DNA of 64,000 bases, from contig NZ_CP062698.1 in NCBI RefSeq assembly GCF_018389385.1, positions 124,001 to 188,000 on the forward strand, given 5' to 3'. The translations under genes and the position numbers were made by a program. Origin of the DNA: Anthocerotibacter panamensis C109. GTDB lineage: Bacteria; Cyanobacteriota; Cyanobacteriia; Gloeobacterales; Anthocerotibacteraceae. Under the pieces are notes generated by a model. The model was not told where the DNA came from, searched no databases, and was given only the letters and a program-made list of their open reading frames with translations. Positions 17,177-26,844 of the stretch are shown here, piece by piece (position 1 is the stretch's first letter; the number at the start of each line of letters is the position of its first letter).

Positions 17177-18061
17177 ATGACAACCCTGGACCTTGAGCAG
17201 TGGCTACAGCAGAATCTGAGCGCGTTATGGGCTCCAACGCTGCGTATCACGATGATCGTTCTGGCGGGCTATTTAAGCACTTGGCTGGTGGATTCCCTGC
17301 TCAGAAAATGGCGGGCTTACGTGGACGACGGCGATCCCAGCCATGTGTCGGATATCGAGAAGCGGGTGGAGACCCTGTCGGTGATCCTGAGTAGTACGCA
17401 GCGCGTGGTGGTCTGGGGTATCGTGCTGGTGATTACCCTTGACAGTCTGGGAATTCCCATCGCCCCGCTCGTCGCTAGTGCTGGCCTTGTCGGGGTGGCT
17501 CTCGGCCTCGGGGCGCAGAGTGTGGTCAAGGACCTTCTGGTCGGTTTTTTTATTCTTTGGGAGAATCAGTACGGTGTCGGAGACCTCGTCAAAGTCGATA
17601 CCCTGGCGGGGGTCGTCGAACGGCTGGACTTGCGGACCACCACGCTACGCGATATCACAGGCAATGTCCACATCGTCCCCAACGGCACGATTGCCCGCGT
17701 CACGGTGATGAGCAAGGAATGGTCCCGCGCCCTGGTGGATGTACGCATCACCTACTTCGATGACCTGGACCAGACGCTCCAGCTTCTCCAGAAAGTTGGG
17801 CAGGCAATGCGCCAGGAGGAAGCCTTTAGTCGCGTAATCCTAGACGACCTGCAAGTACTCGGGGTCGAGGACTTGTCAGAAACCGGGGTGGTGATCCGGG
17901 TCCTCTTTAAGACCCAACCCGGCAGACAGTTCGAGGTCATGCGCGAACTGCGTCGCCGCATCAAACTGGCCTTTGATCAAGCAGGTATCTATATCCCCTT
18001 TCCTCAGCGCCTGCTGCCCCTCCAACCGCCTGCTCACAGCCCGGAAAAAGATGTCTCCTAA
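17177..18061 (+). CDS. Small-conductance mechanosensitive channel, MscS family
   Basis: A 294-residue inner-membrane protein with three predicted helices. The pore-lining TM3 region reads APLVASAGLVGVALGLGAQ, followed by the beta domain with GVVERLDLRTTTLRD and IVPNGTI. It would open under membrane tension to release solutes during osmotic downshock. Its 3' end overlaps murJ by 11 bp, so the two are probably co-transcribed. Confidence 0.9.
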   Translation: MTTLDLEQWLQQNLSALWAPTLRITMIVLAGYLSTWLVDSLLRKWRAYVDDGDPSHVSDIEKRVETLSVILSSTQRVVVWGIVLVITLDSLGIPIAPLVASAGLVGVALGLGAQSVVKDLLVGFFILWENQYGVGDLVKVDTLAGVVERLDLRTTTLRDITGNVHIVPNGTIARVTVMSKEWSRALVDVRITYFDDLDQTLQLLQKVGQAMRQEEAFSRVILDDLQVLGVEDLSETGVVIRVLFKTQPGRQFEVMRELRRRIKLAFDQAGIYIPFPQRLLPLQPPAHSPEKDVS

Positions 18062-19613
18062 GCCTGCTGCGCAACGTTCTGTACTCGGTGTGGGAAGTGT
18101 GGTCGGACTTGCCACCCTCTTCAGTAAAATGATTGGCCTGCTGCGCGATCTGGTGATGGCTTCGGTCTTCGGGATCGGTGTGGACGCTTTCATCATCGCC
18201 AACAAACTGCCGGGATTTTTGCTGATCCTGCTGGGCGGCGTGAATGGCCCCTTTCACAGTGCCGTGGTCAGCGTCGTGGCGCGTCAGGAGCGCCGCGAGA
18301 CCGCCGAACTCATGGAGTCGGTCAACACGGTGGTCGGGCTTTTATTAGGAGTGGTTTCCCTGGGTCTGTGGTGGGGTGCGCCTTTTTTCGTGGGGCTGGT
18401 GGCGCAGGGGGCTCCGCTGGATATTCAGGTACAGGCTATTGGACAGTTGCGGGTGATGGCCCCTGTCGCCCTCTTTGCTGGGTTGATTGGCCTCGGTTTT
18501 GGGGTGCTCACCGCCCGCGACCACTATCTCTTGCCGACTATCAGCCCGATTTTCTCCAGTGGTGCAGCGGTCCTGGCGATAGTCTTGTTTGCTCCGGTCT
18601 ATGGCCCGCAGGTCCTCGCTTGGGGCGTCCTGGGTGGGGCCGTGCTCCAATGGTTGATCCAGCTTATAGTCCAATGGCGGCTGGGTTTGGGGACTTTGCG
18701 CCCACGCTGGCGACCCCGTGATCCCCAGGTGCAGAAAGTGTTGGGCATTGCCGCTCCGGCCAGTGGCAGCTCACTACTCTTGAATGTCAATGTCTATACG
18801 GATCTCTTTTTCGCCACGCAATTGGCAGTCGGGGTGGCTACAGCCCTGGAATACGCCAACCGCCTGATCCAGACCCCCCTAGGCATCCTCTCCAACGTTT
18901 TGCTCATACCCGCCTTGCCCCTCTACAGCCGTCTAGCGGCAGAGGAGGACCGCCCCGAACTCAGGCTCAGGGTCCGCCAGGGTGTGCTGATTATCCTGGT
19001 CTGGGTCCTGCCTGTCTCGGCACTTGCCATAGCTCTGGCGGAGCCTCTGGTCAGTGTGATCTTCGAGCGGGGCAATTTTACTGCCCGCGATACCTTGCTT
19101 GTGGCCCAGGTCTTTGCTGGGGGCGCTTTGGGGATGACTTTTTATCTCACCCGCGACCTACTTATCCGAGTCTTCTACGCGCTGGGAGATGCCCGATTTC
19201 CGCTGAAGGTCAGTACCCTGGGAATCGCTACCAATCTGCTCTTGGACTGGCTCTTGAGCCGCCTTTTTGGGGCACCGGGGCTGACTCTTGCCTCTACGGG
19301 GGTGAGCGCCATTGCCTGTGCTGTCCTAGTCGGCGGCCTGCGTCGCCGCATGGCTGGGCTGGGCTGGGCTGGGCTGGGGCGGACGTTTACCCTGGTGGCA
19401 CTAGGTTCGCTCCTTACCGGCGGGGGAGCCTGGGGTACTTATAGCTTCCTAGGCACGCTCTGGCCGGCGGTCGGTCTCCTGGCGGTCGGCCTCAAGCTCA
19501 CGGTGGCGGGGCTTTTGGGCATCGTCATTCAGGGGGTCTGGCTGTGGATCTGGCGCATCCCGGAGGTGAATGAACTCACGCTCCTGCGCCGGGTGGGGCG
19601 GGGCAAGCGGTAA
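18051..19613 (+). CDS. murJ: Lipid II flippase MurJ
   Basis: About 520 residues, with roughly 14 hydrophobic segments of the MOP flippase superfamily. LATLFSKMIGLLRDLVMASVFG at the N-terminus is the MurJ signature, and the Arg-rich cavity residues and PLGILSNVLLIPALPLYSRL region also match. It moves lipid II across the inner membrane for peptidoglycan synthesis. ATG 18051 is inside the end of the mscS-type gene. Near residue 435 a GGCTG pentanucleotide repeat (19352-19376) encodes a Gly/Leu/Trp/Ala stretch. Confidence 0.9.
   Translation: MSPKPAAQRSVLGVGSVVGLATLFSKMIGLLRDLVMASVFGIGVDAFIIANKLPGFLLILLGGVNGPFHSAVVSVVARQERRETAELMESVNTVVGLLLGVVSLGLWWGAPFFVGLVAQGAPLDIQVQAIGQLRVMAPVALFAGLIGLGFGVLTARDHYLLPTISPIFSSGAAVLAIVLFAPVYGPQVLAWGVLGGAVLQWLIQLIVQWRLGLGTLRPRWRPRDPQVQKVLGIAAPASGSSLLLNVNVYTDLFFATQLAVGVATALEYANRLIQTPLGILSNVLLIPALPLYSRLAAEEDRPELRLRVRQGVLIILVWVLPVSALAIALAEPLVSVIFERGNFTARDTLLVAQVFAGGALGMTFYLTRDLLIRVFYALGDARFPLKVSTLGIATNLLLDWLLSRLFGAPGLTLASTGVSAIACAVLVGGLRRRMAGLGWAGLGRTFTLVALGSLLTGGGAWGTYSFLGTLWPAVGLLAVGLKLTVAGLLGIVIQGVWLWIWRIPEVNELTLLRRVGRGKR
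19352..19376 (+). repeat. Five tandem GGCTG pentanucleotides inside murJ
   Basis: Exactly five copies of GGCTG in a row within the murJ coding region. The unit is not a multiple of three, so gain or loss of one unit would shift the frame. It lies about 235 bp before the murJ stop. Confidence 0.9.
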
Positions 19614-19670
19614 CCACCCACCGGCTCATGCTTTTAAACCCCACCTTTGGTTGATACTGGAGTGAGGAGC

Positions 19671-21590
19671 ATGCCCCAAAGACCGATGGTTCTAGGCCAA
19701 CCCTCTCTTCCCTACGCGATGACCACCCAGGAGCGCAACAACCTCCGCAGTCTAGCCGACTATACTACCCTCCAGTCCCTACCAGAACTCTGGCCCCTAG
19801 CTGCCCAACGTTTCGCGCAGGTCGTCGCCGTCCAAGACCCCTACGCCCAAGTCACCTTGACCTATCCTCAGCTTCACCAGCAGATCCAGCAATTTGCCTG
19901 CGGGCTCCAGGCTTTGGGCGTCCAGTCTGGGGAGCGGGTGGCACTCTTTGCCGATAACAGTGCCCGGTGGTTGATAGCGGACCAGGGCATGATGATGGCG
20001 GGGGCAGTGAATGTAGTACGCAGTGCTCAGGCCGAGTACAGCGAGCTGTTATTTATCCTCGCCAACAGTGGCAGTACGGCGCTCGCTGTCGAAGATCATG
20101 CCACCCTGTATAGGTTGCGCGATGGGCTTCTCGCGCTCAAGTTTGTTGTGCTGCTCTCGGATGAGACGCCCCCGGATATAGGGCTCAATGTCCTCAACTT
20201 CACCCAACTGATGAATCTAGGCTGTGAGCAACCCCTACACCCCGTCGCTCAGGACCAAGAAACCCTCGCCACGCTCATCTATACCTCCGGGACTACCGGA
20301 CAGCCCAAGGGCGTAAGGCTCACCCACGGCAACCTCCTCCATCAGGTGACCTCTTTTGGTACAGTACTCCAACCCAAACCGGGCTCCCGCGTCCTCAGCA
20401 TCCTACCCACTTGGCACAGCTACGAGCGCAGTGTCGAATACTTCTTATTCTCTCAAGGCTGTACCCAGGTCTACACCAACCTGCGCGCAATAAAAAAAGA
20501 CCTCAGGCACTACCGGCCCCAATTCATGGTCGCGGTGCCTCGTCTGTGGGAGTCGATCTACGCTGGGGTCCAAAAACAGTTTCGAGAGCAGCCCCCGCGT
20601 AAGCAGCGCCTTATCTATACGCTATTGGCCCTGAGCGAGCGCTTTATCCGAGCCCGCCGCCTCGTTCAAGGTCTGGACTTGAAGAACCTCCAGCCCACTG
20701 TGCTCCAAAAGGTGCAGGCGGTACTCCAGACCCTAGCCCTCGGCCCCATCCATGCCCTAGCCGACCGTCTCGTTTACCGGAGTGTCCGGGAGGCTACAGG
20801 AGGTGCGATTTGCCATGTCGTCAGTGGGGGCGGTTCTCTGGCTGAACACCTAGAGCTATTTTTTGAAATCGTCAGCATCGAGATCCTGGTCGGGTATGGC
20901 TTGACCGAGACGGCTCCTGTCTTGACTGTCCGCCGTCCCTGGCGCAACCTGCGCGGCACTGCTGGACAGCCGCTACCGGGGACAGAACTCCAAATTGTAG
21001 ACCTCCAGACTCGCCAACGGCTCCCTTACGGCAGTCAGGGCTTAGTTCTGGCACGGGGGCCTCAGGTCATGCGCGGCTACTACCAAAATCCCGGAGCCAC
21101 CGCCACAATACTCGATGCAGAGGGCTGGTTGGACACGGGGGATTTGGGTTGGCTCACACCCGAGCAGGATTTAGTCTTGACGGGGCGGGCCAAAGACACG
21201 ATTGTTTTGACGAATGGAGAGAATATCGAGCCTCAACCCCTCGAAGATGCCTGTCTGCGCAGTCCTTTTATTGACCAGATCATGGTCGTCGGTCAGGACC
21301 AGCGTGCTCTTGGCGCTTTGATTGTCCCCAACCTCGAAGCACTCCAGACTTGGGCTAAAACCCAGGACCTCACCAGCCCCAGCGTCCGCGACCTGCTGCG
21401 CCGCGAGCTAAATCGGGAGGTCCAGAACCGCCCCGGCTACCGCCCTGATGACCGCATCGGCCCCTTGCGTCTGTTGCCTGAGCCCTTCACGCAGGAAAAT
21501 GGTCTGCTCACACAGACCCTAAAGGTTCGCCGGAGCGTGGTAGCTGAACGCTATCGGGACTTGATCGCGCAGATGTTTACGGAGTCATGA
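19671..21590 (+). CDS. aas: Long-chain fatty-acid acyl-ACP/CoA synthetase
   Basis: A 639-residue ANL-superfamily adenylating enzyme. Motif A3 is YTSGTTGQPKGV at about residue 205, GYGLTETAP is the second core motif, and DTGDLGW the third; TLKVRR near the end holds the catalytic Lys. The opening LADYTTLQSLPELWPLAAQRF and total length fit the cyanobacterial Aas type that recycles free fatty acids onto acyl carrier protein. GAGTGAGG precedes ATG 19671, which decides the start over the frame's TTG at 19647. Confidence 0.85.
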   Translation: MPQRPMVLGQPSLPYAMTTQERNNLRSLADYTTLQSLPELWPLAAQRFAQVVAVQDPYAQVTLTYPQLHQQIQQFACGLQALGVQSGERVALFADNSARWLIADQGMMMAGAVNVVRSAQAEYSELLFILANSGSTALAVEDHATLYRLRDGLLALKFVVLLSDETPPDIGLNVLNFTQLMNLGCEQPLHPVAQDQETLATLIYTSGTTGQPKGVRLTHGNLLHQVTSFGTVLQPKPGSRVLSILPTWHSYERSVEYFLFSQGCTQVYTNLRAIKKDLRHYRPQFMVAVPRLWESIYAGVQKQFREQPPRKQRLIYTLLALSERFIRARRLVQGLDLKNLQPTVLQKVQAVLQTLALGPIHALADRLVYRSVREATGGAICHVVSGGGSLAEHLELFFEIVSIEILVGYGLTETAPVLTVRRPWRNLRGTAGQPLPGTELQIVDLQTRQRLPYGSQGLVLARGPQVMRGYYQNPGATATILDAEGWLDTGDLGWLTPEQDLVLTGRAKDTIVLTNGENIEPQPLEDACLRSPFIDQIMVVGQDQRALGALIVPNLEALQTWAKTQDLTSPSVRDLLRRELNREVQNRPGYRPDDRIGPLRLLPEPFTQENGLLTQTLKVRRSVVAERYRDLIAQMFTES

Positions 21591-21617
21591 ATTTTCTAGC
21601 TGGCTCGAGGCCAAATT

Positions 21618-21995
21618 CTACCGCGCAATCAGTTTGCCATGCAGCATATTCATCCCACAGGCAAAAGCATATTCACCGGGCTCTTGGGGGGTCACCTCAA
21701 ACGTCACCGTCTCGTTCTGCGGCAGCCGCGCCCGCATCCCAAACGTAGGCAGGACAATCTCTTCACTACACGCAGAGGACTCCTTGCGCGTGAAGTTGAG
21801 CCGGACCGGTTGACCCGCTTTCACCAGGATCTCCGCCGGACGATAGCCCCCCTGCACCGTGATATCCACGACCTGAAAGCCCTGTTCAGAGGCGGCTGCA
21901 CGGACCGCTTCACCCTTCCATAACCAGAAGTACCAGACAATCCCGGCGATGAGCGCAAAGCCTAAGCCATTGACTAGAAGTTGAAGAGCCGTCAT
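21618..21995 (-). CDS. Membrane-anchored cupredoxin
   Basis: A 125-residue protein: one N-terminal membrane helix (residues 5-25), then a cupredoxin fold. Potential copper ligands are Cys in SSACSEEI and the Cys, Met and His cluster in [10 protein letters not shown]. This arrangement matches small cupredoxin-like proteins commonly encoded beside CopA ATPases. The gene overlaps the end of copA by 4 bp, so it is translated with it, and probably buffers or hands over copper on the outer face of the membrane. Confidence 0.8.
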   Translation of the reverse strand: MTALQLLVNGLGFALIAGIVWYFWLWKGEAVRAAASEQGFQVVDITVQGGYRPAEILVKAGQPVRLNFTRKESSACSEEIVLPTFGMRARLPQNETVTFEVTPQEPGEYAFACGMNMLHGKLIAR

Positions 21996-24409
21996 GGGCT
22001 GACCTCCTTGAGCGTTCGGGGTCTAAAAAAACTGAGCCGGTTGGCATTGGAGACCACCGTAATACTAGAGAGCGCCATCGCCGCCCCGGCAATAATAGGC
22101 GACAGCAAAAGCCCGAAAGCCGGATAGAGGACCCCGGCGGCGATAGGAACACCGAGGGCGTTATAGATAAAGGCTCCAAAGAGGTTCTGCTGAATGTTAC
22201 CCAAGGTCGCCCGCGAGACTTCGATGGCATAGACCACCGAGCGCAGATTTCCTCCGACCAGGGTCACATCCGCCGCTTCAATCGCCACATCCGTCCCCGT
22301 CCCCATCGCAAATCCCACATCCGCTTGAGCCAAAGCCGGTGCATCATTGATGCCATCGCCGACCATGCCGACTCGTCCTTTCCCCTGAGCTTGCAGTTGT
22401 TGAATATGATGGGCTTTATCGGTAGGGAGCACCCCAGCTATGACCCGCTCAATGCCCACCTGACGGGCAATAGCCTGCGCGGTGCGCTCATTGTCCCCAG
22501 TCAGCATCACCACATCGAGACCCAGCCGCCGGAGCGTGCGAATCGCAAGAACGGCATCTTCTTTAATCGTGTCCGCCACCGCAAGAATCCCGGCGGGCTG
22601 CCCTGCCACTGCGACCAACATCGGGGTTTTCCCTTGGTCTGCCAACCGTTGCACCACTTGCTCAAAGCCTGCTATGGCTACGCCGTGAGCTTCCATCAGG
22701 CGCGTATTGCCCACGAGAACCGGTTGACCGTTGACCGTTGAGCGCACTCCTTTTCCGGCAATAGCCTGGAAGGTTTCGGGCTCGCCCACCTCTAGCCCCT
22801 CAGCCTTAGCTCCTCGAACAATCGCCTCTGCCAGAGGATGTTCACTAAATCGGTCTGCGGTCGCTGCCATGCCCAGCACTTGACTTTGTGAGAAACCTGC
22901 TAGCGCAACCACTTCGGTGAGTTCCGGTCGGCCCTTGGTGATCGTACCCGTTTTGTCCAAAACGATGGTGCTCAGGCGCGACGCAGTTTCTAAAGCTTCT
23001 CCATTGCGGATCAGGACGCCGTGTTCTGCCGCCTTGCCCACGCCGACCATCAGACCCATCGGCGCAGCGAGTCCCAGTGCACAGGGGCAGGCGATGACCA
23101 GCACCGTCACCATCGTGATCACCGCATAGTTCAGGGCTGGCCCAAAGTTGAACCAAATCAGAAAAGTGAGAATCGCCAGAATCATCACCCCCGGCACAAA
23201 ATAGCCCGCCACCACATCCACCAGACGCGCTATCGGAGCTTTAGAACTCTGCGCCTGAGCCACCAACCGCACAATCTGTGCAAGGGCGGTATCCGCCCCG
23301 ACCTTGGTCGCCCTAAAAGTAAACGCTCCGGTCTTATTGAGGCTAGCGCCGACGACCGGGTCGCCAGCACTTTTGTCCACAGGGACCGACTCGCCCGTCA
23401 CCACCGACTCGTCCACCGCCGATGCTCCCGTCAGGACCACCCCATCCACGGGCACTTTCTCTCCGGGGCGGACCAGAACCGTGTCCCCGACCACGACCTG
23501 CGCGATGGGAAGGTCTAACTCCCGTCCTTTACGAATCACACGGGCGGTCTTAGCCTGGAGGTCGAGGAGCTTGCGCACCGCAGTATTGGACTGTCCACGG
23601 GCCTTGGCTTCGATAGCCTGACCCAGCAGGACCAGCGCAATCACCATCACCGATACATCAAAAAACATCCCCCGACTCTCCAGCGGAAACAGCCCCGGCG
23701 CGATGGCGACCACTGTCGAGTAAAGCCACGCCGAACCCGTCCCCAGAGCGACCAACGTATCCATGTTGGCGTTGTGGTTGCGCAAGCTGTGCCACGCCCC
23801 TGCAAAAAACTGCCCGCCCGACCAGACCAGAACCGGGAGGGTGACCAGGGCTAAAACGACCCCGAGCCAATCCAGGGTCATTGCCTGGGGTACCAGCATC
23901 ACCAACAGCGCCGGAATCCCGACCCCCAACGCAAACCAAAACTTCGCCATGGTCGTGCGGTAGACCGTCTCCTCCGGGTCAGGAGTGTTGGTCTGGAGGG
24001 GGGATACTTCGGCTACCGGCGGATAACCAGCCTCCGTCAGCGCTTGACGGACCTGCGCTTCGTCAAGCGCTGTCTCGACTTGGACTTGCTTCGTCTGGAG
24101 GTCTACGGTCACCCGTGCTTGGGAGTCGAGGGCCAGGATAGTTTGCGTGATCGTGGTGACGCATCCGCCACAGGCTAGCGCGGGGACAGTCAGTGCTATG
24201 GATGGGGGACTGACGATTTGCGCCGGATAGCCCGCCTCGGCTAGAGCTTCTAGGAGTGTGTCAGGGAGTGCTATCGTCTCGATTTCGACTTGTTTTGTGA
24301 TAGGGTCGGCGTTGACTTGGGCCATGGGGTCCAGGCTGACAATAGTTTTGGTGATAGTACTGGCACAACCGCTACAGGCCATGTTAGCCACTTTGAGATG
24401 TACGGTCAT
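21992..24409 (-). CDS. copA: Copper-translocating P1B-type ATPase CopA
   Basis: A protein of about 805 residues with two N-terminal HMA metal-binding domains (MACSGCAS and LACGGCVT), eight membrane helices, the CPC metal-transport motif in ACPCALGLA, phosphorylation motif DKTGT and hinge [10 protein letters not shown]. It exports Cu(I) using ATP. The ATG at 24409 directly precedes the first HMA domain. A palindromic operator candidate lies 29-55 bp upstream. The next gene encodes a cupredoxin, forming a two-gene copper operon. Confidence 0.93.
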   Translation of the reverse strand: MTVHLKVANMACSGCASTITKTIVSLDPMAQVNADPITKQVEIETIALPDTLLEALAEAGYPAQIVSPPSIALTVPALACGGCVTTITQTILALDSQARVTVDLQTKQVQVETALDEAQVRQALTEAGYPPVAEVSPLQTNTPDPEETVYRTTMAKFWFALGVGIPALLVMLVPQAMTLDWLGVVLALVTLPVLVWSGGQFFAGAWHSLRNHNANMDTLVALGTGSAWLYSTVVAIAPGLFPLESRGMFFDVSVMVIALVLLGQAIEAKARGQSNTAVRKLLDLQAKTARVIRKGRELDLPIAQVVVGDTVLVRPGEKVPVDGVVLTGASAVDESVVTGESVPVDKSAGDPVVGASLNKTGAFTFRATKVGADTALAQIVRLVAQAQSSKAPIARLVDVVAGYFVPGVMILAILTFLIWFNFGPALNYAVITMVTVLVIACPCALGLAAPMGLMVGVGKAAEHGVLIRNGEALETASRLSTIVLDKTGTITKGRPELTEVVALAGFSQSQVLGMAATADRFSEHPLAEAIVRGAKAEGLEVGEPETFQAIAGKGVRSTVNGQPVLVGNTRLMEAHGVAIAGFEQVVQRLADQGKTPMLVAVAGQPAGILAVADTIKEDAVLAIRTLRRLGLDVVMLTGDNERTAQAIARQVGIERVIAGVLPTDKAHHIQQLQAQGKGRVGMVGDGINDAPALAQADVGFAMGTGTDVAIEAADVTLVGGNLRSVVYAIEVSRATLGNIQQNLFGAFIYNALGVPIAAGVLYPAFGLLLSPIIAGAAMALSSITVVSNANRLSFFRPRTLKEVSP

Positions 24410-24437
24410 TGCTCTAGCTCCCTTGGGAATCAATGCG

Positions 24438-24464
24438 TAAGCACTCAATTCATCTTAGTGCTTA
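24438..24464 (-). promoter_or_regulatory. Palindromic operator candidate upstream of copA
   Basis: TAAGCACT and AGTGCTTA form a perfect 8-bp inverted repeat with an 11-nt spacer, immediately upstream of copA. The position fits binding of a copper- or metal-responsive repressor; no regulator gene is adjacent, so its identity is open. The rest of 24465-24579 shows nothing else. Confidence 0.5.
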
Positions 24465-24579
24465 AAAGCGGCTTTCTCCAAACGCCGATCCAAAACCTAT
24501 GGGTCGGCCACCGCTGCTGAAGTAGCACACGGTTCTAGTCCTCAGGTCAGACCCCACACCAGACCCACCCTAAAAAGCA

Positions 24580-26436
24580 TCAAACTTGGCGACGCGCCTG
24601 TTCTACTTTTTGGAGTAGCTCATCGATAGAAGCATTGCCCAAAGCCGACTGTGTGGCCTGATTGACCCTGAGCTCGACGAGCGGACGGGCGGATTCTTCC
24701 AGTACCTCGATAGCGGTATTGATCGCCTTGTAGTCCTGCTCGGCACAGACCCCCCGCAAGGACTCCAGCGCTGCCTGCATCGGCTCCAAGGCAGCGGCAG
24801 GGACAACCGCAACCATCTCAGCCAGCAGTTCCTCAGCTTTAGGAAAACGGCGTTCGGCCTCGACCCGAGCTTCGATAAGTTGGCGGCGGATCAGGTCATC
24901 TTCTCCGTGAGCGTAGGCGTCTTCGAGCATCTGCTCAATCGCATCCTCGCCCAAGCCATAGGAAGGACGCACCTCGACGCGTGCCTCGACTTCAGAGCGC
25001 AACTCCCGAGCGGTGACTCTAAGGATGCCGTTGGCGTCGATGAGAAACGTGATCTCTACTTTCGGCAGACCCGCAGGCATCGGCGGGAAACCCGTCAGCG
25101 TGAAACGGGCAAGGGAGCGGTTGTCTTGAGCTATTTCGCGCTCTCCTTGGAGCACATGGACCTCAATGCCGGTCTGCCCATCGACCGCTGTGGTAAACGT
25201 TTCGCGCGCCTGACAGGGGATCGGGTTGTTGCGGTCAATGAGGCGGCTCATCACCCCGCCTAAAGTCTCGATGCCCAACGATAAGGGTGTGACATCGAGC
25301 AGGAGGACATCTTTCGTCCCTCCTGCCAGCACATCCGCCTGCACTGCCGCTCCCAAGGCCACCACTTCGTCCGGGTTGAGTTCATCGTGAGGCGTGCGCC
25401 CAAACAGTTGCGCCACCCGAGCCTTGACCAGCGGAATGCGCGTGGAGCCCCCGACAAGGACCACTTCATCCATAGCTTGGGCACTCAAGCCCGCATCTTT
25501 GAGCGCTTGAGCGCATGGCCCTAGCGTCCTCTCGACCAAAGGGGCGATTAGCTGCTCGAAGTCGTTGCGCGTCACATAGCGGTCCCATAGTTTTCCCTCG
25601 GGCAGATCGACTTGGAGGCGGACCATCTCCTGGGTAGACAGGTCTTTTTTGGCCTCTTCCGCAAGCCTCCGCAACCGCCCGATCCACATCCGGTCATCGC
25701 TCAGATCCAGACCGTGGTGCTGTTTAATCTCCGCGAGGAACAGCGCAGTGAGCAGGTCGTCGATGTTGTCCCCGCCCAATTGGTTGTCCCCGGCGGTTGC
25801 CAACACTTGAAAAAGTCCCCCCTCCAAGCGCAGGATCGACACGTCAAACGTCCCTCCGCCCAGGTCATAGACCGCAATTGTCCCCTCTTTTTTCTGGTCG
25901 AGGCCATAGGCAAGGGCAGCAGCGGTAGGTTCATTGATGATACGCAACACGTCCAAACCCGCCATCTCCCCAGCGTCCTTGGTCGCCTGTCGTTGGGCAT
26001 CGTTGAAGTAGGCAGGGACAGTGATGACGACTTCATTGAGGATAAACTCACCCAAAAAGCGTTCCGCCCGACGCTTGAGCGTGGCGAGGATCATTGCCGA
26101 GAGTTGGACCGGCGTGTAGCTGCGCGACCCCACCGGGAAGCGTACAGAACGGCTATCGCCCGCGACCGGATAGGGCAAATACTGGAGTTCCCCGGTGAAA
26201 TCGGTCAGCCCCCGGCCCATAAAGCGCTTGATCGAGAAAAAAGTTCGTTCGGCAGGCGCAGCTTTACCCTGACGGGCGACGCTGCCCACCACCGGCTTAC
26301 CTGCTTCATCAAAAGCGACACAAGAAGGCAAGAGCCCCCGCCCCTCCTCATCCGGGACAATTTGCGGCCCCGAGGGCGTCATCCACGCCACCAGACTATT
26401 GGTAGTCCCCAGGTCAATGCCGATTACCTTACCCAT
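24580..26436 (-). CDS. hscA: Hsp70 chaperone, HscA-type
   Basis: A 618-residue Hsp70. The ATPase domain starts GIDLGTTNSLVAW, with phosphate-2 loop DLGGGTFDVSILRLEG and adenosine motif GGSTRIPLV; the substrate domain includes DVTPLSLGIETLGG. The acidic C-terminal EEVD tail of DnaK is absent, and the end (DAYAHGEDDLIRRQLIEAR) and total length agree better with HscA, the chaperone for iron-sulfur cluster transfer. No isc genes are adjacent. The ATG at 26436 is followed at once by the ATPase fold. A repeated integron-type promoter module begins 90 bp upstream and faces it. Confidence 0.75.
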   Translation of the reverse strand: MGKVIGIDLGTTNSLVAWMTPSGPQIVPDEEGRGLLPSCVAFDEAGKPVVGSVARQGKAAPAERTFFSIKRFMGRGLTDFTGELQYLPYPVAGDSRSVRFPVGSRSYTPVQLSAMILATLKRRAERFLGEFILNEVVITVPAYFNDAQRQATKDAGEMAGLDVLRIINEPTAAALAYGLDQKKEGTIAVYDLGGGTFDVSILRLEGGLFQVLATAGDNQLGGDNIDDLLTALFLAEIKQHHGLDLSDDRMWIGRLRRLAEEAKKDLSTQEMVRLQVDLPEGKLWDRYVTRNDFEQLIAPLVERTLGPCAQALKDAGLSAQAMDEVVLVGGSTRIPLVKARVAQLFGRTPHDELNPDEVVALGAAVQADVLAGGTKDVLLLDVTPLSLGIETLGGVMSRLIDRNNPIPCQARETFTTAVDGQTGIEVHVLQGEREIAQDNRSLARFTLTGFPPMPAGLPKVEITFLIDANGILRVTARELRSEVEARVEVRPSYGLGEDAIEQMLEDAYAHGEDDLIRRQLIEARVEAERRFPKAEELLAEMVAVVPAAALEPMQAALESLRGVCAEQDYKAINTAIEVLEESARPLVELRVNQATQSALGNASIDELLQKVEQARRQV

Positions 26437-26530
26437 CCCGATCTCGCGTGCTTCTCTCTCAAGGTAACGCGGATTGCGGCTGAAGCTTACCGCACCTTGT
26501 AGCGTCAATCACCCGGAACCCGCTCAAGGC

Positions 26531-26626
26531 TATCTATCCTTAAAAAAGGTATATTATCCGTAGTCTCTTAAGAAGTTCAAGCTTATCTAAATAGCCCTTG
26601 ACATCCCATACACCCTTAGTTATTCT
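26531..26626 (+). promoter_or_regulatory. Pc-like promoter module A
   Basis: TTGACA (26598-26603), 17 bp, TATTCT (26621-26626). Upstream is the shared box TATCC-TTA-(A/C)AAA followed by TTATCC, then AAGCTTATCTAAA. The same blocks recur at 30003, 32766 and 42906. In class 1 integrons a promoter in this position drives the cassettes. On the minus strand the box contains a -10-like TAATAT that faces hscA. Confidence 0.75.
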
Positions 26627-26729
26627 TGTCTCAAATATTTAATGTAAAATCTCTATAGGCTGCTTCACATTGAGCTATCAGGCGATGGTTCCTCAATCAC
26701 CGCCACCAACCAATCAAGGAAGTCTACTC

Positions 26730-26813
26730 ATGTTTGTCTGTGCCGTCTATCCTTACAAATTGGGTGTTATCCAACGGGTGGGGATACTTGTGTGCAGTCT
26801 AATCACTGGTTAG
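26730..26813 (+). CDS. attI-encoded leader peptide, copy A
   Basis: A 27-codon ORF starting MFVCAVYPYK, whose TAG stop lies inside the attI core. A purine-rich AAGGAAG sits before the ATG. The copy next to intI (33056) encodes MAGCAVYYYR, sharing CAVY-x-Y-basic, so the peptide, or at least its initiation region, is conserved. Class 1 integrons have an analogous attI1 short ORF (ORF-11) that raises translation of the first cassette. Confidence 0.5.
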   Translation: MFVCAVYPYKLGVIQRVGILVCSLITG

Positions 26814-26815
26814 AC
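26797..26815 (+). other. attI-like recombination core, copy A
   Basis: GTCTAA-TCACTGG-TTAGAC is a perfect 6-bp inverted repeat with a 7-nt spacer. The CTAA-N7-TTAG geometry is that of the attI1 simple site of class 1 integrons. The first cassette (TIR gene) starts right after it. About 90 bp upstream are similar to the region before the intI-linked copy. Confidence 0.75.
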
Positions 26816-26844
26816 GTCGGGCGTGAGAAACTGTTGAGGGAAAG

